NCBI GenBank assembly: GCA_933228895.1
Contig: OW121856.1
Span: 108,475,027 to 108,539,026 of the forward strand
Reading direction: 5' to 3'
Length of the DNA stretch: 64,000 nucleotides
Origin: Platycnemis pennipes
Taxonomy: Eukaryota > Arthropoda > Insecta > Odonata > Platycnemididae
Part shown: one piece after another, positions 11,546 to 23,168 of the stretch
How positions within the stretch are numbered: position 1 is the stretch's first letter
How the letters are laid out: every line of letters starts with the position of its first letter
Position numbers and translations under genes: made by a program
Notes under the pieces: model-generated
What the model saw: the letters and a program-made list of their open reading frames with translations, nothing else
Database searches by the model: none
Told to the model about the DNA's origin: nothing

Positions 11546-12894
11546 TAAGTCGGAAAACTGGCCTCTTTACCCTGAATGTGTGAATTTCACTCACCTTCGA
11601 CCTTAGTACGGCGGAACTCAACCCTGTCAAACCAGTCATTGGGTTTAATTGAGGGAATTATTGTAAATATGGTGAATTACCTGCGAAGAAAAAAGTTTTT
11701 TCACTAATAATCTCAATTTAAAACGGCGTGTTAATAAATGTGGAGCATTGACCATTAATACCGTTTAGTCCGTTTCGTTTCTGGTGTGTATAAAAGCGTA
11801 TTCAATTTAACCGTAAAATCATAATGATAACCGAAAAACGTAAATGCACAACGTTCATAAACGAAATTTTTTGTTGCCTCCGCCATTGATATTCAAGTAA
11901 AAGTACTCTGGTAACAGTTAGAGGAAAATATGTGAGCGCTTTGGCCAGGTAAATAGTAGGAAACTGTAGAGAAACAACATTGAACTTTCACATTAATGAA
12001 AGACAAAAGTCGGAGTTAGTCACATATGCTAGGGGGAAAGACGATATTTTAAATAACCTCATTAAAAATGCTCACAATTACTTTACGAGGGCAACGTGCA
12101 TCCCGCTAAAATAAATCATGGATGACTAATTTAATAACTTCAGTCCATAACATTTGACAACCACTAAAACTACACTACAAATCCAAGGCAACGCCGACAA
12201 TCCCAGAACCCTTTAGGTGTTTTCAATTTTAGGTAATTGCTGACCTTTCTTACTCTCGACCACAACGAAGACGAGGAAAACAATTCACACTCGGCTCCGA
12301 AAAGAGAGCTCTCGACCTTATCTGTGTTCTGAGAAACTTGATCGCCGCCGCGATCCTGTCGCCGCCCCCGAAAAATCCCAGCTGCGACATATCAGGTCCC
12401 TCCCCTCAACTCCCCATTCCACTTTCCACGGTGGCGACGCTGATGGCAACTCACAAGAACTACTAGAGCCGCGAGATCATGGTGAGATGAGAAGCCGTTA
12501 AATCGGACTATTCAAAATGCGTTGAACACCCTTAAGTACATTTTATAGATGAATTAAAGCCTTTAAGGGATAATATTGAAAATACATTTGTAATAGACAT
12601 CATTCTGGCCGACTCGTAGTTTATCCTAGCACCAATAAGTAGGTGGATTTAATGCAGATATTTTTTTAAGATGCAACAGGCAAATACATTGCTGGAAGTA
12701 AAAGAATCAAATATCTGTTAAAACAGTGTCTGTACCAGTCATGATATATTTCCACCAAATATGATCATGATGGTGGTAGGCCTAGGGAATCTATTGATTC
12801 AATTCTTTCAGATACTTCAGACACTTCTAACATGGAGATGCTCTTTACACATGATTAGCACCCATATCAAGTATATTCCTAAAATCTACCCAAA
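11546..12894. other. Unassigned, with a GC-rich patch
   Basis: Mostly AT-rich with no recognised gene. A GC-rich patch at about 12290-12480 (CGCCGCCGCGATCCTG) resembles the 4.9-5.2 kb patch in composition and is followed by GTTGAACACCCTTAA at 12527-12541, a possible TTAA-element end. Confidence 0.35.
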
Positions 12895-13165
12895 CATTAT
12901 TCTTAGCATATTCCCCAAGAATATGCTTAGCATGTTCCCCAAGAATATTCTTAGCATGTTCCCTAACCATATTCTGAGCACATGTGCTGAGAATATGCTC
13001 AGCACATGTCCCAAGCATATGCTCAGCACATGTCCCAAGCATGTACTGAGCAGTGCCATTTGTCATGTTCTCAGCATGTTCTGAGAGAACATGCTCAGCA
13101 TATGACAATGTCTTCTGAGCATATGCTAGGCATATGCTGAGCACATGTTTTTGCTGACTGGGTTT
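12895..13165. repeat. Palindromic array related to the 5' array
   Basis: Runs of AGCATGTTCCC, AGCACATGTGCT, AGCATATGCTCAGCACATG and related words make an imperfect tandem array with period about 20-30 bp. Its cores (AGCATATGCT, TGCTCAGCA) are the ones in the 60-bp array at 1-545. Both strands have open frames here because the words are palindromic. I do not consider either coding. Confidence 0.8.
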
Positions 13166-13329
13166 TGACAATTTGGTTTGAATTTCCAAGCGTTGAATTC
13201 GGAAGGGATTCGTAGTCTCCTACAATGACTATAGCATATATCTTAAAACCTGCTAATTTTTTTGTTAACAAGCCATTAAGACCATTAAGACGCGTGCTAA
13301 ACTCGAGAAGTATTTGAAGTGACAAACGC

Positions 13330-13440
13330 GTGTTGCAACCCGAATTGAGGAGAGAATAGGAAGAAGACGATCATTAGAACAGCCCAGGTGAAGAAGGCAT
13401 TCTACCGATTACAGCTGGAAACAGAGGCCTTGAAGTAAGT
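13330..13440 (+). pseudogene. Short LINE-C-like RT fragment
   Basis: The + strand gives IRTAQVKKAFYRLQLETEAL, like the R.A..AFY stretch in LINE-C (compare QAKRAFYQEK near 9270). It is only about 35 codons and lies in opposite orientation to the next LINE-C fragment. Confidence 0.35.
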
Positions 13441-13454
13441 TGGCACTTTAAAAC

Positions 13455-13840
13455 ATCATCATCATCATCAAGAGTCAACAATCCTAGGGTTGCTTAGCGA
13501 CGCAGTCCTCCACTCGATTCTTCTATCGGCCAACCTCTTCATATTGACGTAGGTCCTCTCTTTCACGTCCTTTACGACCTGCTCCATGTAATTCATACGA
13601 GGCCTGCCTTTTCCATTCTTCCCGTTCACTTTTCCTTCGACGATTGTCTTCACCAGGCCATTGTGTCTTAAGATGTGGCCGATTAGGTTGTCCCGTCTTC
13701 TTTTTATAGTTTTCAGCAGGCTTTTCTTTTCTCCTACTCTTCTTAGCACTTCCTCGTTACTTACTCGGTCGATCCATTTAATCTTCAGCATTCTTCCGTA
13801 GCACCACATTTCAAATGCTTCTACCCTTTTCTTCTAACCT
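13455..13840 (-). mobile_element. LINE-C 3' fragment with clean ORF
   Basis: A minus-strand frame of 113 codons (13809-13468) is the extreme C-terminus of LINE-C. Motifs include MLKIKWIDRVSNEEVLRRV, LIGHILRHNGLVKTIVEGK, GRPRMNYMEQVVKDVKER and KRLADRRIEWRTA. This basic tail lies after the RT domain. The copy is 5'-truncated and ends in a (GAT)n run at 13455-13470. It is the least damaged LINE-C tail here, suggesting recent insertion, and abuts LINE-A at about 13840. Confidence 0.8.
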
Positions 13841-14352
13841 TATATTAGCGTAACCAGTCTATTAAATGAATTAAAATGGGAACCATTGTCAGATCGCAGG
13901 TTGAAATTTAGACTTAATCTCTTAAACAAATTCCAAGGCCATATTTTCAGTGATGACGTTAAAAATATTTTGCGAACCCCAACTTACTATGGCAGACTGG
14001 AGCATGATCAAAAAATTATAGAAATTGATTGACGAACTGACGGATACAAATTGTCCTCTTTTCCTCGTACAACTAGGGATTTGAATAGCGGTAAATATGT
14101 CCAATACGAGTGATCCAATCCATAGCATAGATAGCTGCATGGTGGTGTAAGGACTTGAAGGTAACCCAACTAACAGCACGTTTTTGCATGCTTAGTTTGG
14201 AATTTTATCTTTTTAAATATTGAAGTTTAGACTAATGTATTAATGCTAATCCTTGTAAATGCATGATATGTAGTGAATTTTTGGTGTGAATTCACCCCCT
14301 GCGACACACCTTTGAGGTGGCTTGCAGGTTATTATGTAGATGTAGATGAAAA
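13838..14352 (+). mobile_element. LINE-A 3' fragment
   Basis: A 5'-truncated LINE-A copy. DNA matches the RT C-terminus (ISVTSLLNELKWE…RRLKFRLNLL…NIF.DDVKNILRTPTYYGRL) but with in-frame stops. It is followed by the 3' UTR, the CCCTGC-type hairpin near 14298-14330 and a TTATGTAGATGTAGATG tail. Confidence 0.8.
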
Positions 14353-15776
14353 GTTCACATCCACGAAAATGAACGCGGGTATCAGGCCCACTCTACCACT
14401 TTATGATCATCAAAAGACGTGGATCTTTTGCACATTGCTAAGATATGGGATCATCCAAACTTTTACTAAGCAATGTTGCCTCCAAACTTTTAAAAAATCG
14501 AATGAAAACTGAGGCCTCATGTTCCTGGAAGGCTTGACACGCGTTGTGTGAAGGCAGACGATCCACTTCAATAGCCCAGTCCGAAACGTGTGCTTCTAGC
14601 GCTAAGCATACTACAATGTTTGCTTGCAAGTGGAGGGGGGTACCGTCGGAAACACCCTAAGTATGTCCGAACGCGAAGCACTCTGGGGGAAGCATGCTAC
14701 GAAGCCAAAGCACAGAAGCACGCTTCCATTGTTAAAGGCTTCGAAGCATTGTTGACAAAGAATAAAAAAAGATGGCGGAGCCGTAGGCTACTTATAAATG
14801 TGTGTAGCATCTATTTTTTTACTTCGTATATTACATTTGCATAATTATTAATATACACATCAATGAAAAGGTTAATATATGTACATATAATCGCTCTTTT
14901 TCTTCCTATCTAAACATTTGATAGATGTTGCCCTCTATCGTGTTTCACACAACCTAGTGGTTTCTTATGTTGCCACTACTGCTAAACGTCGCTTCTTACC
15001 TTAGACTGTCCGAATATGAAGTATTCCTCCCCAAGCATGCTACATCGTACGTCAGTCATCAGCAAGAATGCTTTGCCGAAGCATACTTGGTTTTCGGATA
15101 CGGCTATTGTGTGTGTGAGTGCTGACTGTTCGCACATCGGCCGTGTGAGAGGACGGAAGACCGCGAAGTAAGACTCGCAACACCATTCGAAGAAGAAGAG
15201 GTCATATTCAACGATGGCAGTCTTCCCAGTAGAGCCAACGTTCCCGCACCCGAAAGGAGATTAGGAGCGGGAGATCGAGGTGCATAAGACTTAACCGCCA
15301 CTCCGAAATTATTCCTCTTGGATACTAGGAGGAGGTTATTCGTGCTTTCGTCGGATTGTTTGGAGTTTTGTGCGGAGATTGTGACATATGGGTTTCCTTT
15401 AAGGTGGGATGACTGGTTTACTTATTTGGTGCTTGCTTAAGGATTAAAATTTCATTTAATAATCCAATTGAGTGCAAGAAGAATGAATGAGTTCAATGGG
15501 AAACTTTAAATTAACTTAAAGGGGAAAATCTGTTTTGAGGTAAACATGAAATACATTCCCATACATTGGTTCTAAACAAAAAATAAAGCAACTGATCAAA
15601 TGTATAGTTTCACGAAATACGTCTTCGATATTATCAACATAAAATAACTAACCTTTTAAACCTTTATAAATTAAAATGCCTTTTTACATGCAGGAGATAT
15701 TTATCAAGCATTTTGGCCCAAAATATAAATAACTTCGCCTAAACAAGGTCATTTTTGTCTTCGGAAAAGGTGACAA
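14353..15776. other. Unassigned, with AAGCATGCTT-rich foldback region
   Basis: Between about 14590 and 15105 imperfect palindromes AAGCATGCTA, GGCTTCGAAGC and AAGCATACTT recur. GTCGGAAACACCCTAAGTATG (14648) has an inverted partner near 15085-15103 (GCATACTTGGTTTTCGG), so a foldback DNA element is possible. No target duplication is evident. The rest is unassigned. Confidence 0.35.
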
Positions 15777-16316
15777 TGGGGGCGTTTACTCCGAACCGAA
15801 ATCGCAATTCTGTACACCAAATTGTTAGATGGAAACGAAAAAAGAACTTTAGTGAAAAAATTAATCTTCTAACCACAACCATTCACTATAATAAATCAAA
15901 AATTTAAATAAGCAAAAGGTGACGCCCACCGAAAATGCTGCTGTGATAACATTGACGTCATATTCCTCCCGTCCTTGACTGCTTTTCGGGGAAGGGAAGG
16001 GAGTGGAGGGGGGTTCTCGGAAGGTCTGCTCGCACAGATGCTGTCGCAACCTCTCCTATTGGCAGAGTCAGCTGTGTCCCCCCCCCCCCCAATTGCGATG
16101 AGGCAAAGTCGCTTCGCGGGCTCAGTTGTTGGACGAAGTCTATATACGTCACAGGTTGCACCACGCTCACGTTTCCGAAAGGGTAAAAAACATCAGTTTT
16201 TCGCCGCTTATATCTCGGGAAATAATTGACGGATCAAAAAACGTAAAAATACGGGTCTTTTTATTTTACGAACTATATCAGATTCGGCAATTAAAAAAAT
16301 ATGGAAAACGACCCCA
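15777..16316. mobile_element. MITE family M, copy 1
   Basis: The inverted ends are TGGGGGCGTTTAC and TGGGGTCGTTTTC. The interior is shared in order with 24221-24743 and 62136-62661, including AACCACAACCATTCACT, GGTGACGCCCACCGAAAA and TCGCACAGATGCTGTCG. It is non-coding, about 540 bp. A GACGTCA CRE-like site lies near 15955. Target-site duplication is unclear (AA/TT-type flanks). Confidence 0.8.
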
Positions 16317-16860
16317 TTGGCATTGTCAGCAGCTACGCTCCGCCCACTCAAATCTCATTGGTCTTAAAAAAATAAGGTACACGACCCCATTCCCTTCGTA
16401 GATGCCAGAAGCAGGGATGGGTTATTCAGTTTACCAATTTTTATGTGCGTGATAGGCTATATATATTTTAAGGTTTTGGATGATATTGCCGGGTAGGGAT
16501 TAGGTTTCTTTTTTTTGGGGGGGGAGTTAAAGGCCCTCTTTCACGCTGCATCATTTCATCTCGAGAGGAATTCGCCTTCCGAAGGCCCTCGCAAGGAAAC
16601 CACGCCGCAATGTGTATCTTCGCGTCCTTCCGCGCCATTGGCAGGCAGGAATCCCAGCGGCGGCCATTAAGGCGCCACAAGGTCACGAGGACGGAGGGAC
16701 GAGTGGAGCGAGCTAATTGCCGATCGTGCCGACCGACAACTGCCGGCCGAAAACGCACGCAAGACTGCACGGGCAGCACCATCGGACAGTGTTGCTACTA
16801 AACTGCAGTGCGCCTTATTTCCCGCAAATGAAAACCGCAATGATTGATGTTGCTTGAATC
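16317..16860. other. Unassigned, GC-rich in part
   Basis: A GC-rich segment at about 16550-16800. The minus strand reads MARKDAKIHIAAWFPCEGL from an ATG at 16638, but neither splice sites nor a family support it. A poly-G tract lies at 16517-16526. Confidence 0.3.
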
Positions 16861-16997
16861 CGAATCATCACACGATCATTTTTCTCGTCCCTTTACAGGG
16901 ATCATTTTAAGCTTATAGCTTTCAGGAACCGCAAAAATGATACAGCTCAAGCTATCATTTCGCCGCTCACACGATCGATTTTTTACCGTCCCTTCTC

Positions 16998-17961
16998 TTA
17001 AAGTGGCTGGGTCGAATTATGCAGTAGATGCCATTTTTGTGAAAATTTCAGGACGCATCAATTTTTGGCCCTTCTATCGATTGGCAATAAATTAATGAGG
17101 CCTTTCCATAATATATTTGAAGAAAAAAGACGCTGAAGATCAGATATTCTATGCGTGGCTATTCGGCAAAAGCAGTGGCTATACGGCTCTTGCAGTAAAA
17201 ATTGCAGATTGATAATGTACGGAGAAATGTAGTTTTGACGAAAATATAATATAAGATGCGCGATTTGATGTAGAATTTAGTATTGTAAAAAAGTGCTCGC
17301 CTTACCACACTTGTTTAATTGACATTAATAAATGTTTGCTCGAAAAAAGCAGAAAAGCCTTAGTTACGTGAAAGTGGCGCTACAGAATGTTGTTATCATT
17401 GGCAACGCTACTTGTGACAGACTTACAAGCTTATTTACCGACTTAATTACGAAATATATACTTTACCAAGATCCTTCTTATATTTTTTACGTAATTTAAA
17501 TACTTCATTGGTTATTGACACGGTGTAATTAATACCAATGCTTCCAATTGGTAGCAGCGTCATTGTTGCCAAACAATTTTATAAAATACGAATATTAATA
17601 AAATTCAAAACAAAGAGTTGTATTTGCAAGGGAATAGTCTAAAACTAAGCGAAAAAATATTTAACCTATTTTAGAATATGTAGTAGCGGAATTGAGCATG
17701 TATTCTCACTTTATAAATTAAACGTGGCAACAACACTTCAGTCATGTTCCGAAGTCAAAATGAGTTTAAAGAGCTTTTAAAAAAATAGAATGTAACTACA
17801 ACGCGCTATATAATAAAATACTCATACAATTGCTGCACGTGCGTTTTCACCCCATAAATGATTTTCCATATAGGTGTTTTTATGGAACAGTATTTATTCA
17901 TTAAATAACATAGCTCTTTTACTGGATATTGAATCGCGGAGTCACGGTGGAACCTCCTTAA
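16998..17961. mobile_element. TTAA MITE family 1, copy 1
   Basis: The right end is CGGTGGAACCTCCTTAA. The left end is degraded (TTAAAGTGGCTGGGTCGAATTATG). The body matches 25100-26070 and 52339-53264 throughout, e.g. AAGTGCTCGCCTTACCACAC and GGTAGCAGCGTCATTGTTGC. TTAA at both edges suggests a TTAA-specific (piggyBac-type) target. No coding capacity. Confidence 0.8.
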
Positions 17962-18324
17962 GTTCTCTAACTCCATAACTTTTATGTATTTATTTCGTCG
18001 TCAATAACAACATAACGTAAATAAACATTACCTTGATATCTTTGAATATTGGAATGGCGGTCCAGTCCCAAAGAATACATAGGCATGGAATTAATCCTAT
18101 TTGCTAAAATTTGTGGAGGAATACATTTCTGTTCCCGAAATAGGTATTATCTTTTTGAATACGGTATAAGCTACTCCGCTCTTTCCGAGCGTGCGCTCCG
18201 ATTGGCTAAGTGACGGAAGCACCAATAAGGCCCGAAGGACGGAAAAAAGGACTTGCTCAAACGACGAAAAAAGGGATAGCTGCCCCTAATCATTGCCACT
18301 TTATCCGTGAAGTGATCAAGTCAG

Positions 18325-18557
18325 TCATCATCATCAAGGGATCCTAGGATTGGTTTGACGCAGCTTTCCACTCGATTCTTCTATCGGCCAATCTTTTCAT
18401 TGTGACGTAGTTCTTCTCTTACACGTCCTTTACGACCTGTTCCAGGTATCTCATACGAGGCCTGCCTTTTCCATTCTTCCCGTCCACTTTTCCCTCGACG
18501 ATAGTCTTCATCAGGCCATCATGTCTCAAGATATGGCCGATTAAGTTGTCCGATCAA
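18325..18557 (-). mobile_element. LINE-C 3' fragment
   Basis: About 230 bp matching the 13455-13690 copy (GATTCTTCTATCGGCCAA, GAGGCCTGCCTTTTCCATTC, AAGATATGGCCGATTAAGTT), with an ATC run at the 3' end. It encodes a decayed part of the LINE-C C-terminus. Confidence 0.75.
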
Positions 18558-18620
18558 GTCAGACGATCATTTTTGAGCTATCCCTGAAAAGGGACGTAAA
18601 AAAATGATCGCGTGATTCAG

Positions 18621-19074
18621 TCTTCATAACGATCGCCTTCTGCACCCGAATTGAAAATATTTCATTCCCTATCGAGTGTCAGTTATTTCACGCGTTCGCC
18701 GCTCAGGGCGTCCGACAATGGTGGTGCAATGGAACTCTATTGTTTTCCCTCAGATGGAACGGCTTCTGCATCATCGCCCGTGACGAAAGAAATAGCAACT
18801 AATCTGTTCCCTTGGAGACACCAACATTTCGGATTTGATTTCCCAAAGAGAGAAGTTGGCTTCCTTCACTCGCTGCGTTCACATGCAGTCCATCGACACT
18901 TTGATGCGCAAATAACTGCAATGCTTGGACGAGCATTTTCGCAATTAATCCCGCGACCCTCGGGACCAATTCTCTCCCGAGGTCATCGGATGGCAGACGG
19001 CGAATCGTCACCGATATGAGTATCGCTTATACTTTCATTACCGATACAAATTTTTAGTAATTCTTAATACATCT
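18621..19074. other. Unassigned
   Basis: A 122-codon plus-strand frame (18651-19019) has no recognisable domain, and its composition (HSLRSHAVHRHFD) does not look like a known family. No splice signals stand out. Confidence 0.3.
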
Positions 19075-20165
19075 ATATCTACATAATACCCTGCAAGCCA
19101 CCTCAAAGGCGTGTGGCAGGGGGTAAATTCTCACCAAACATGCCATACATATCATATAGGATTAGTATTAATATATTAGTCTAAACTGCAATATTTAAAA
19201 AGATATAAATACCAAACTAAGCGTGCAAAAACGTGCTGTTAGTTGGGTTACCTTCAAATCCTTACATCAACATGTAACTATCTATGCTATGGATTGAATC
19301 ACTCTTATTGGACATATTTGTCGCTATTCATATCCCTAATTGTACGAGGAAAAAAGGACATTTTGAATCGGTCAGTTCGGCAATCAATTTCTCTAATTTT
19401 GTAATTATGGCCCAGTCTACCATAGTAAGTTGGGGTCCGCAAAATATTTTTAACATCATCACTGAAAATATTGTCTTGGAATTTATTTAAGAGATTAAGT
19501 CTAAATTTCAACCTACGGTCTGACAATGATTCCCAATTCAATTCATTTAATAGGCTGGTTACAGCTAATAAGGTTATCGTACCGTCCCTTTACAAATCTT
19601 GCCGATCTTCGCTTCACATGTTCAAGTTCATTACTTAGACCGATATCGTAGGGATCCCATACACTGGCAGCATATTCCAAATGAAGTCTAACAAGGGAAA
19701 AGTAGCTGATTTCTCGTACATGATCGTCACATTTACCCAGTACTCTTTTGACGAATCCCAGTTTACGATTCGCTTGACCCATTATTTCACGTACTATGTG
19801 TTTGCCCCAGGAAAGATCATGTGTCAGTCTTATTCCAAGATATTTAATGGATTCCACGTTTGTTAATTCATTATTACTTATTTTGTAAGTACTAGGAGGA
19901 GAACAATTCCTTTCCCAAAAACCCATTGCTACACATTTAAAAAAATTTAATTCTAACTGCCATGTATGACACCATTTTTCAATTGCTCGAGGGTCATCAT
20001 TTAAATACTCTTCATCATTTGGGCATAGAATTTCCCTGTACACTACTGCGTCATCGGCAAATAGACTAAGCTTACTTTTTACCACCTTATTTTTATCATT
20101 TAGATGCAGAAGGAACAGGAGTGGGCCTATCGCACCACCTTGTGGGAATGTTAGTGACGCTGTTA
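19075..20165 (-). mobile_element. LINE-A copy with RT palm to tail
   Basis: Tail (CATCTACATAATACC) at 19068-19090, hairpin at 19087-19120, 3' UTR, then the RT ORF upward on the minus strand to about 20165. 5'-truncated just before the RT B motif. One of three copies here that retain the FADD box. Confidence 0.85.
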
Positions 20166-20200
20166 TTTTTATACTGATACGACCCAGAAAGTAAGTCAGG
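19305..20200 (-). pseudogene. LINE-A reverse transcriptase, C-terminal half
   Basis: Minus-strand translation reads FPQGGAIGPLLFLLHLND (degraded GVPQGSVIGPLLF), LSLFADDAVVYREI (RT motif C with catalytic Asp pair), YLGIRLTHDLSWGKHI, GFVKRVLGKCDDHVREISYF, LEYAASVWDPYDIGL and RRSARFVKGRYDNLIS, then after a frameshift near 19542 the FRLNLLNKFQDNIFSDDVKN tail. The RT would copy the LINE RNA at a nicked target. 5' truncation, frameshift and insertions make it dead. Confidence 0.85.
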
Positions 20201-21111
20201 GAAACGAAAAACAGTGCGATCTCGGTGATCCGACGCATACGCAACCGTGATTATCGCCGGATTATCAAAACCGCTGTATATTTGGAAATGTACAGGAAAG
20301 AAATAAAATGCACCGAAGAAAACTTTAAAAATATTAATTTAGCAATTAAATGTTGTGACCGCCAGACCGATCTTATTTTCTTAGGTAACACGTTTTCTAT
20401 TCCCGATAAAGTGGCTACATAACCAAAACTTCATACAGATTCTGTACGAATGGAACTGACGCACATCTAAATACATAACATCGAAACAAATACTTACTAG
20501 ATGTATTGAAAAATCTTTCATTTAAAACTGACGGAATTATTGTCGTCACCCTGACACAATGCGACCCGGAGGAACGCCCGAAAGCCATTTCCAGTGTCTG
20601 ACGAAATTATGTTAGCGGAAGGGATGTCGTCAGCCGTGCATTCCGGATTAATGGAGGCATCGGATTACAGAGATTTCAAATGGCTGAAGTTTGAAAGTAT
20701 TCTGCGCAGTATTAGGTTTGAGGTGCTTCAACTGTTTAGGTTACATTTGGCCGTCTTCTAAAATCCTCCTTCTAAACTTCGTCAAGAGCCATTCACATAA
20801 CATACCTGCCCTAGGCTGGATTCGAACCAGAGACCCCTCATCGCCATTACGCAGCATGACTGAATTAGTTATCACGGCCGGATACTAGTTCAATGCGCGG
20901 AACATTTCCCAACTCCTTAAGATTAAAGAAGGACTGCATCTGATAAGGTTTTCCCTTTTATTCACATATTTTTTCTGGGAAACAAGCTGTAACACTGGCG
21001 ATTGAATCTTCGGAAAGAGACTTATTCCTCAGCATGATAGCAGAGAATTTTTGAGCCTGATGTCTTCGGCACCCTCCCCGGCATCTGTTCCAAAGCATGC
21101 GACACTGTCAA
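20166..21111. other. Unassigned, with SINE-like segment
   Basis: 20690-20890 on the minus strand carries a tRNA-like head: A-box region GGCCGTGATAACTAATTCAG and B box GGTTCGAATCC (20819-20829). It is probably a tRNA-derived SINE. The rest is unassigned. Confidence 0.4.
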
Positions 21112-21852
21112 TTACGGAGGTTGGTTCGCGACTGTTTGAGACAAGGTGTATGAGGAATCTTATTAATTTAAGTAAGAGTATATACCTGATAAGTGATCCT
21201 TACTTCAGATTGGAAAATTACCTTAACTATTGAAAATTATAAGTATCACAAGAGATACGATGTAAAGTCGAAGGATTTATTTTTTATGATAATTTTAATC
21301 AGCTAGACGATGGAGTCATTCAGCATTTACTTAAAGAAATAAATTCATGTACTCAATGAATTTACTAATGTATAACACCAGAATATTACTATCAAACGTT
21401 ATGTTATAATATTTTTCTGAAATATTCTTTAATATGTCATTAGTAATGATATTATTCATACGCCATACATTTTGGCTGGAGCTACCGCAGCGCCACTTGA
21501 AGACAACTAACGCATTTCGTCTGCTATAAGCGCAGAAATTGGTTGATTTAGCGAAAAATACGGTGGGTTGATGCCTTTCTTTTCGTGTCCTTTTATTTCT
21601 TGTGAAATAACGCATAAAATATCAGTTTTTTGCAAAAATGACATGACACTATGGTATTTTTAAACGTTATATTCCCATGTGATGGCCATTCTCGCTGTTA
21701 ATCGTATGTAATTTCAAATGCAATTTGTGCAAAAAGGAGTAAAGGTTGGTGTAATTATCTTTACTTAATTAGATAGAGAAACTTCAGTTCTATACGTGCT
21801 GAAAATATTAAAAAAATGACATGACTTTCACTTTTCGGATCAACCTCCTTAA
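21112..21852. mobile_element. TTAA MITE family 2, copy 1
   Basis: Left end TTACGGAGGTTGGTTCGCG (TTAA decayed to TTAC). Right end CGGATCAACCTCCTTAA. The body matches 51339-52076 almost base for base (GATACGATGTAAAGTCGAAG, GCGAAAAATACGGTGGGTTG). 741 bp, non-coding. Confidence 0.8.
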
Positions 21853-22089
21853 AGAAGGCACCTGTTGAACAAGTGCTGCATGATCAAAACGAAAAGATTC
21901 AGGCCGATCCATACACGCGTGGTTGGATGGTTGACGATCCTCCATCAATTAACCACCGATTAGACATACGAAGCCCTGGCCTACAATTGCAACCAGTCAG
22001 GCTCGAAAGAGGGCGCTGTCACAGTCGTATCGTCAGCACTGACAAGCGCTGACCTTGAATGTTCTCGCCGGGTGCGTGGCTCTTCCATT

Positions 22090-22175
22090 TCATGTCAATA
22101 GCGAAGGCTTGGTGATCTTCACCCCCTGCCACACACCCTCACGGTGGCTTGCAGGGTATCGCGTAGATGTAGATG
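22090..22175 (+). mobile_element. LINE-B 3' tail only
   Basis: An ~85-bp severely 5'-truncated LINE-B: CTTGGTGATCTTCACCCCCT, hairpin arms CCCTGC/GCAGGG, then TATCGCGTAGATGTAGATG. It shows the minimum 3' sequence that has inserted here. Confidence 0.8.
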
Positions 22176-22449
22176 TCCATTCCGCTCAAACTCGCAAAGG
22201 GCGTCCATGTCTTTATTCCTCGGCTGAGTTATGATTGGAGCTCGGCATTCCGCTTTCGGGAAAATATGCGAAGCACGTGGTCAGACAGAACGCACGTACG
22301 GACCTCAATGGCGATGATGCAAAAGACAGACCGAAACCCTAATTGGAAATATGCACCCTAGATTGTGACCCAATTGTAGCCACGGGTGAGAGCCTAACTA
22401 CAATCGTTTCCATCCCCTTCTACGCACTCTGGGAGCCTGGCTGGAGTAC

Positions 22450-23168
22450 AATGGGTCAAGCGAATCGTCAACTGGGATTCATCAAAATAGTATTGGGTAT
22501 GTGTGACGACCATGTACGAGAAATCAGCTACTTTTCCCTTGTAAGAACTCATTTGGAATATGCTGCCACTGTATGGGATCCCTACGAAATCGGTCTAAGT
22601 AATGAACTTGAACGTGTGCAGCGAAGATCGGCAAGATTTGTAAAGGGACGGTACGATAACCTTATTAGCGTAACCAGTCTATTAAATGAATTAAATTGGG
22701 AATCATTGTCAAATCGCAGGTTGAAATTTAGACTTAATCTCTTACATAAATTCCAAGATAATATTTTCAGTGATGCTGTTAAAAATATTTTGCGAACCCC
22801 AACTTACTATGGTAGACTGGACCATAATCATAAAATTAGAGAAATTGATTGCCGAACTGACAGATTCAAAATGTTCTTTTTTCCTCGTACAAATAGGAAT
22901 GTGAATAACGGTAAATATATCCAATACGAGTGTAGCAATGGATAACATTGGTAGCTGCATGTTGGTGTAAGGACATGAAAGTAACCCAACTAACAGCACG
23001 TTTTTGCATGTTTGCTTTGCTATTTTTTTCTTTTTAAATATTGCAGTGAAGACTAATTAATTAATACTAATCCTTTTAAATGCATGACATGTAGTGTATG
23101 TTTGGTGAGAATTCACCCCCTGCCACACACCTTTGAGGTGACTTGCAGGGTATTATGTAGATGTAGTC
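22450..23168 (+). mobile_element. LINE-A copy, C-terminal RT and tail
   Basis: A plus-strand 5'-truncated LINE-A, starting within MGQANRQLGF and running through an uninterrupted C-terminal ORF (to 22945), the 3' UTR, hairpin 23116-23150 and TTATGTAGATGTAG tail. The ORF keeps VRTHLEYAATVWDPYEIGL, RVQRRSARFVKGRYDNLISV and TDRFKMFFFPRTNRN. It lacks the RT palm and is inactive. The intact frame suggests a fairly young insertion. Confidence 0.85.

Larger units (their letters stand above)
16861..18620. mobile_element. Composite element with ~40-bp inverted ends
   Basis: The left end, 16862-16905, reads GAATCATCACACGATCATTT then CGTCCCTTTACAGGGAT. The right end, inverted at about 18575-18620, reads GAATCACGCGATCATTTTTT then CGTCCCTTTTCAGGGAT. 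A direct partial repeat of the end lies at 16968-16995. The interior holds a TTAA MITE (16998-17961) and a LINE-C fragment (18325-18557). It may be one old DNA transposon that collected later insertions, or two flanking copies in opposite orientation. Confidence 0.5.

Noticed and set aside
12761..13189. Overlapping open frames on both strands over the palindromic array
   Set aside because: The words are palindromic, so both strands stay open; no protein logic.
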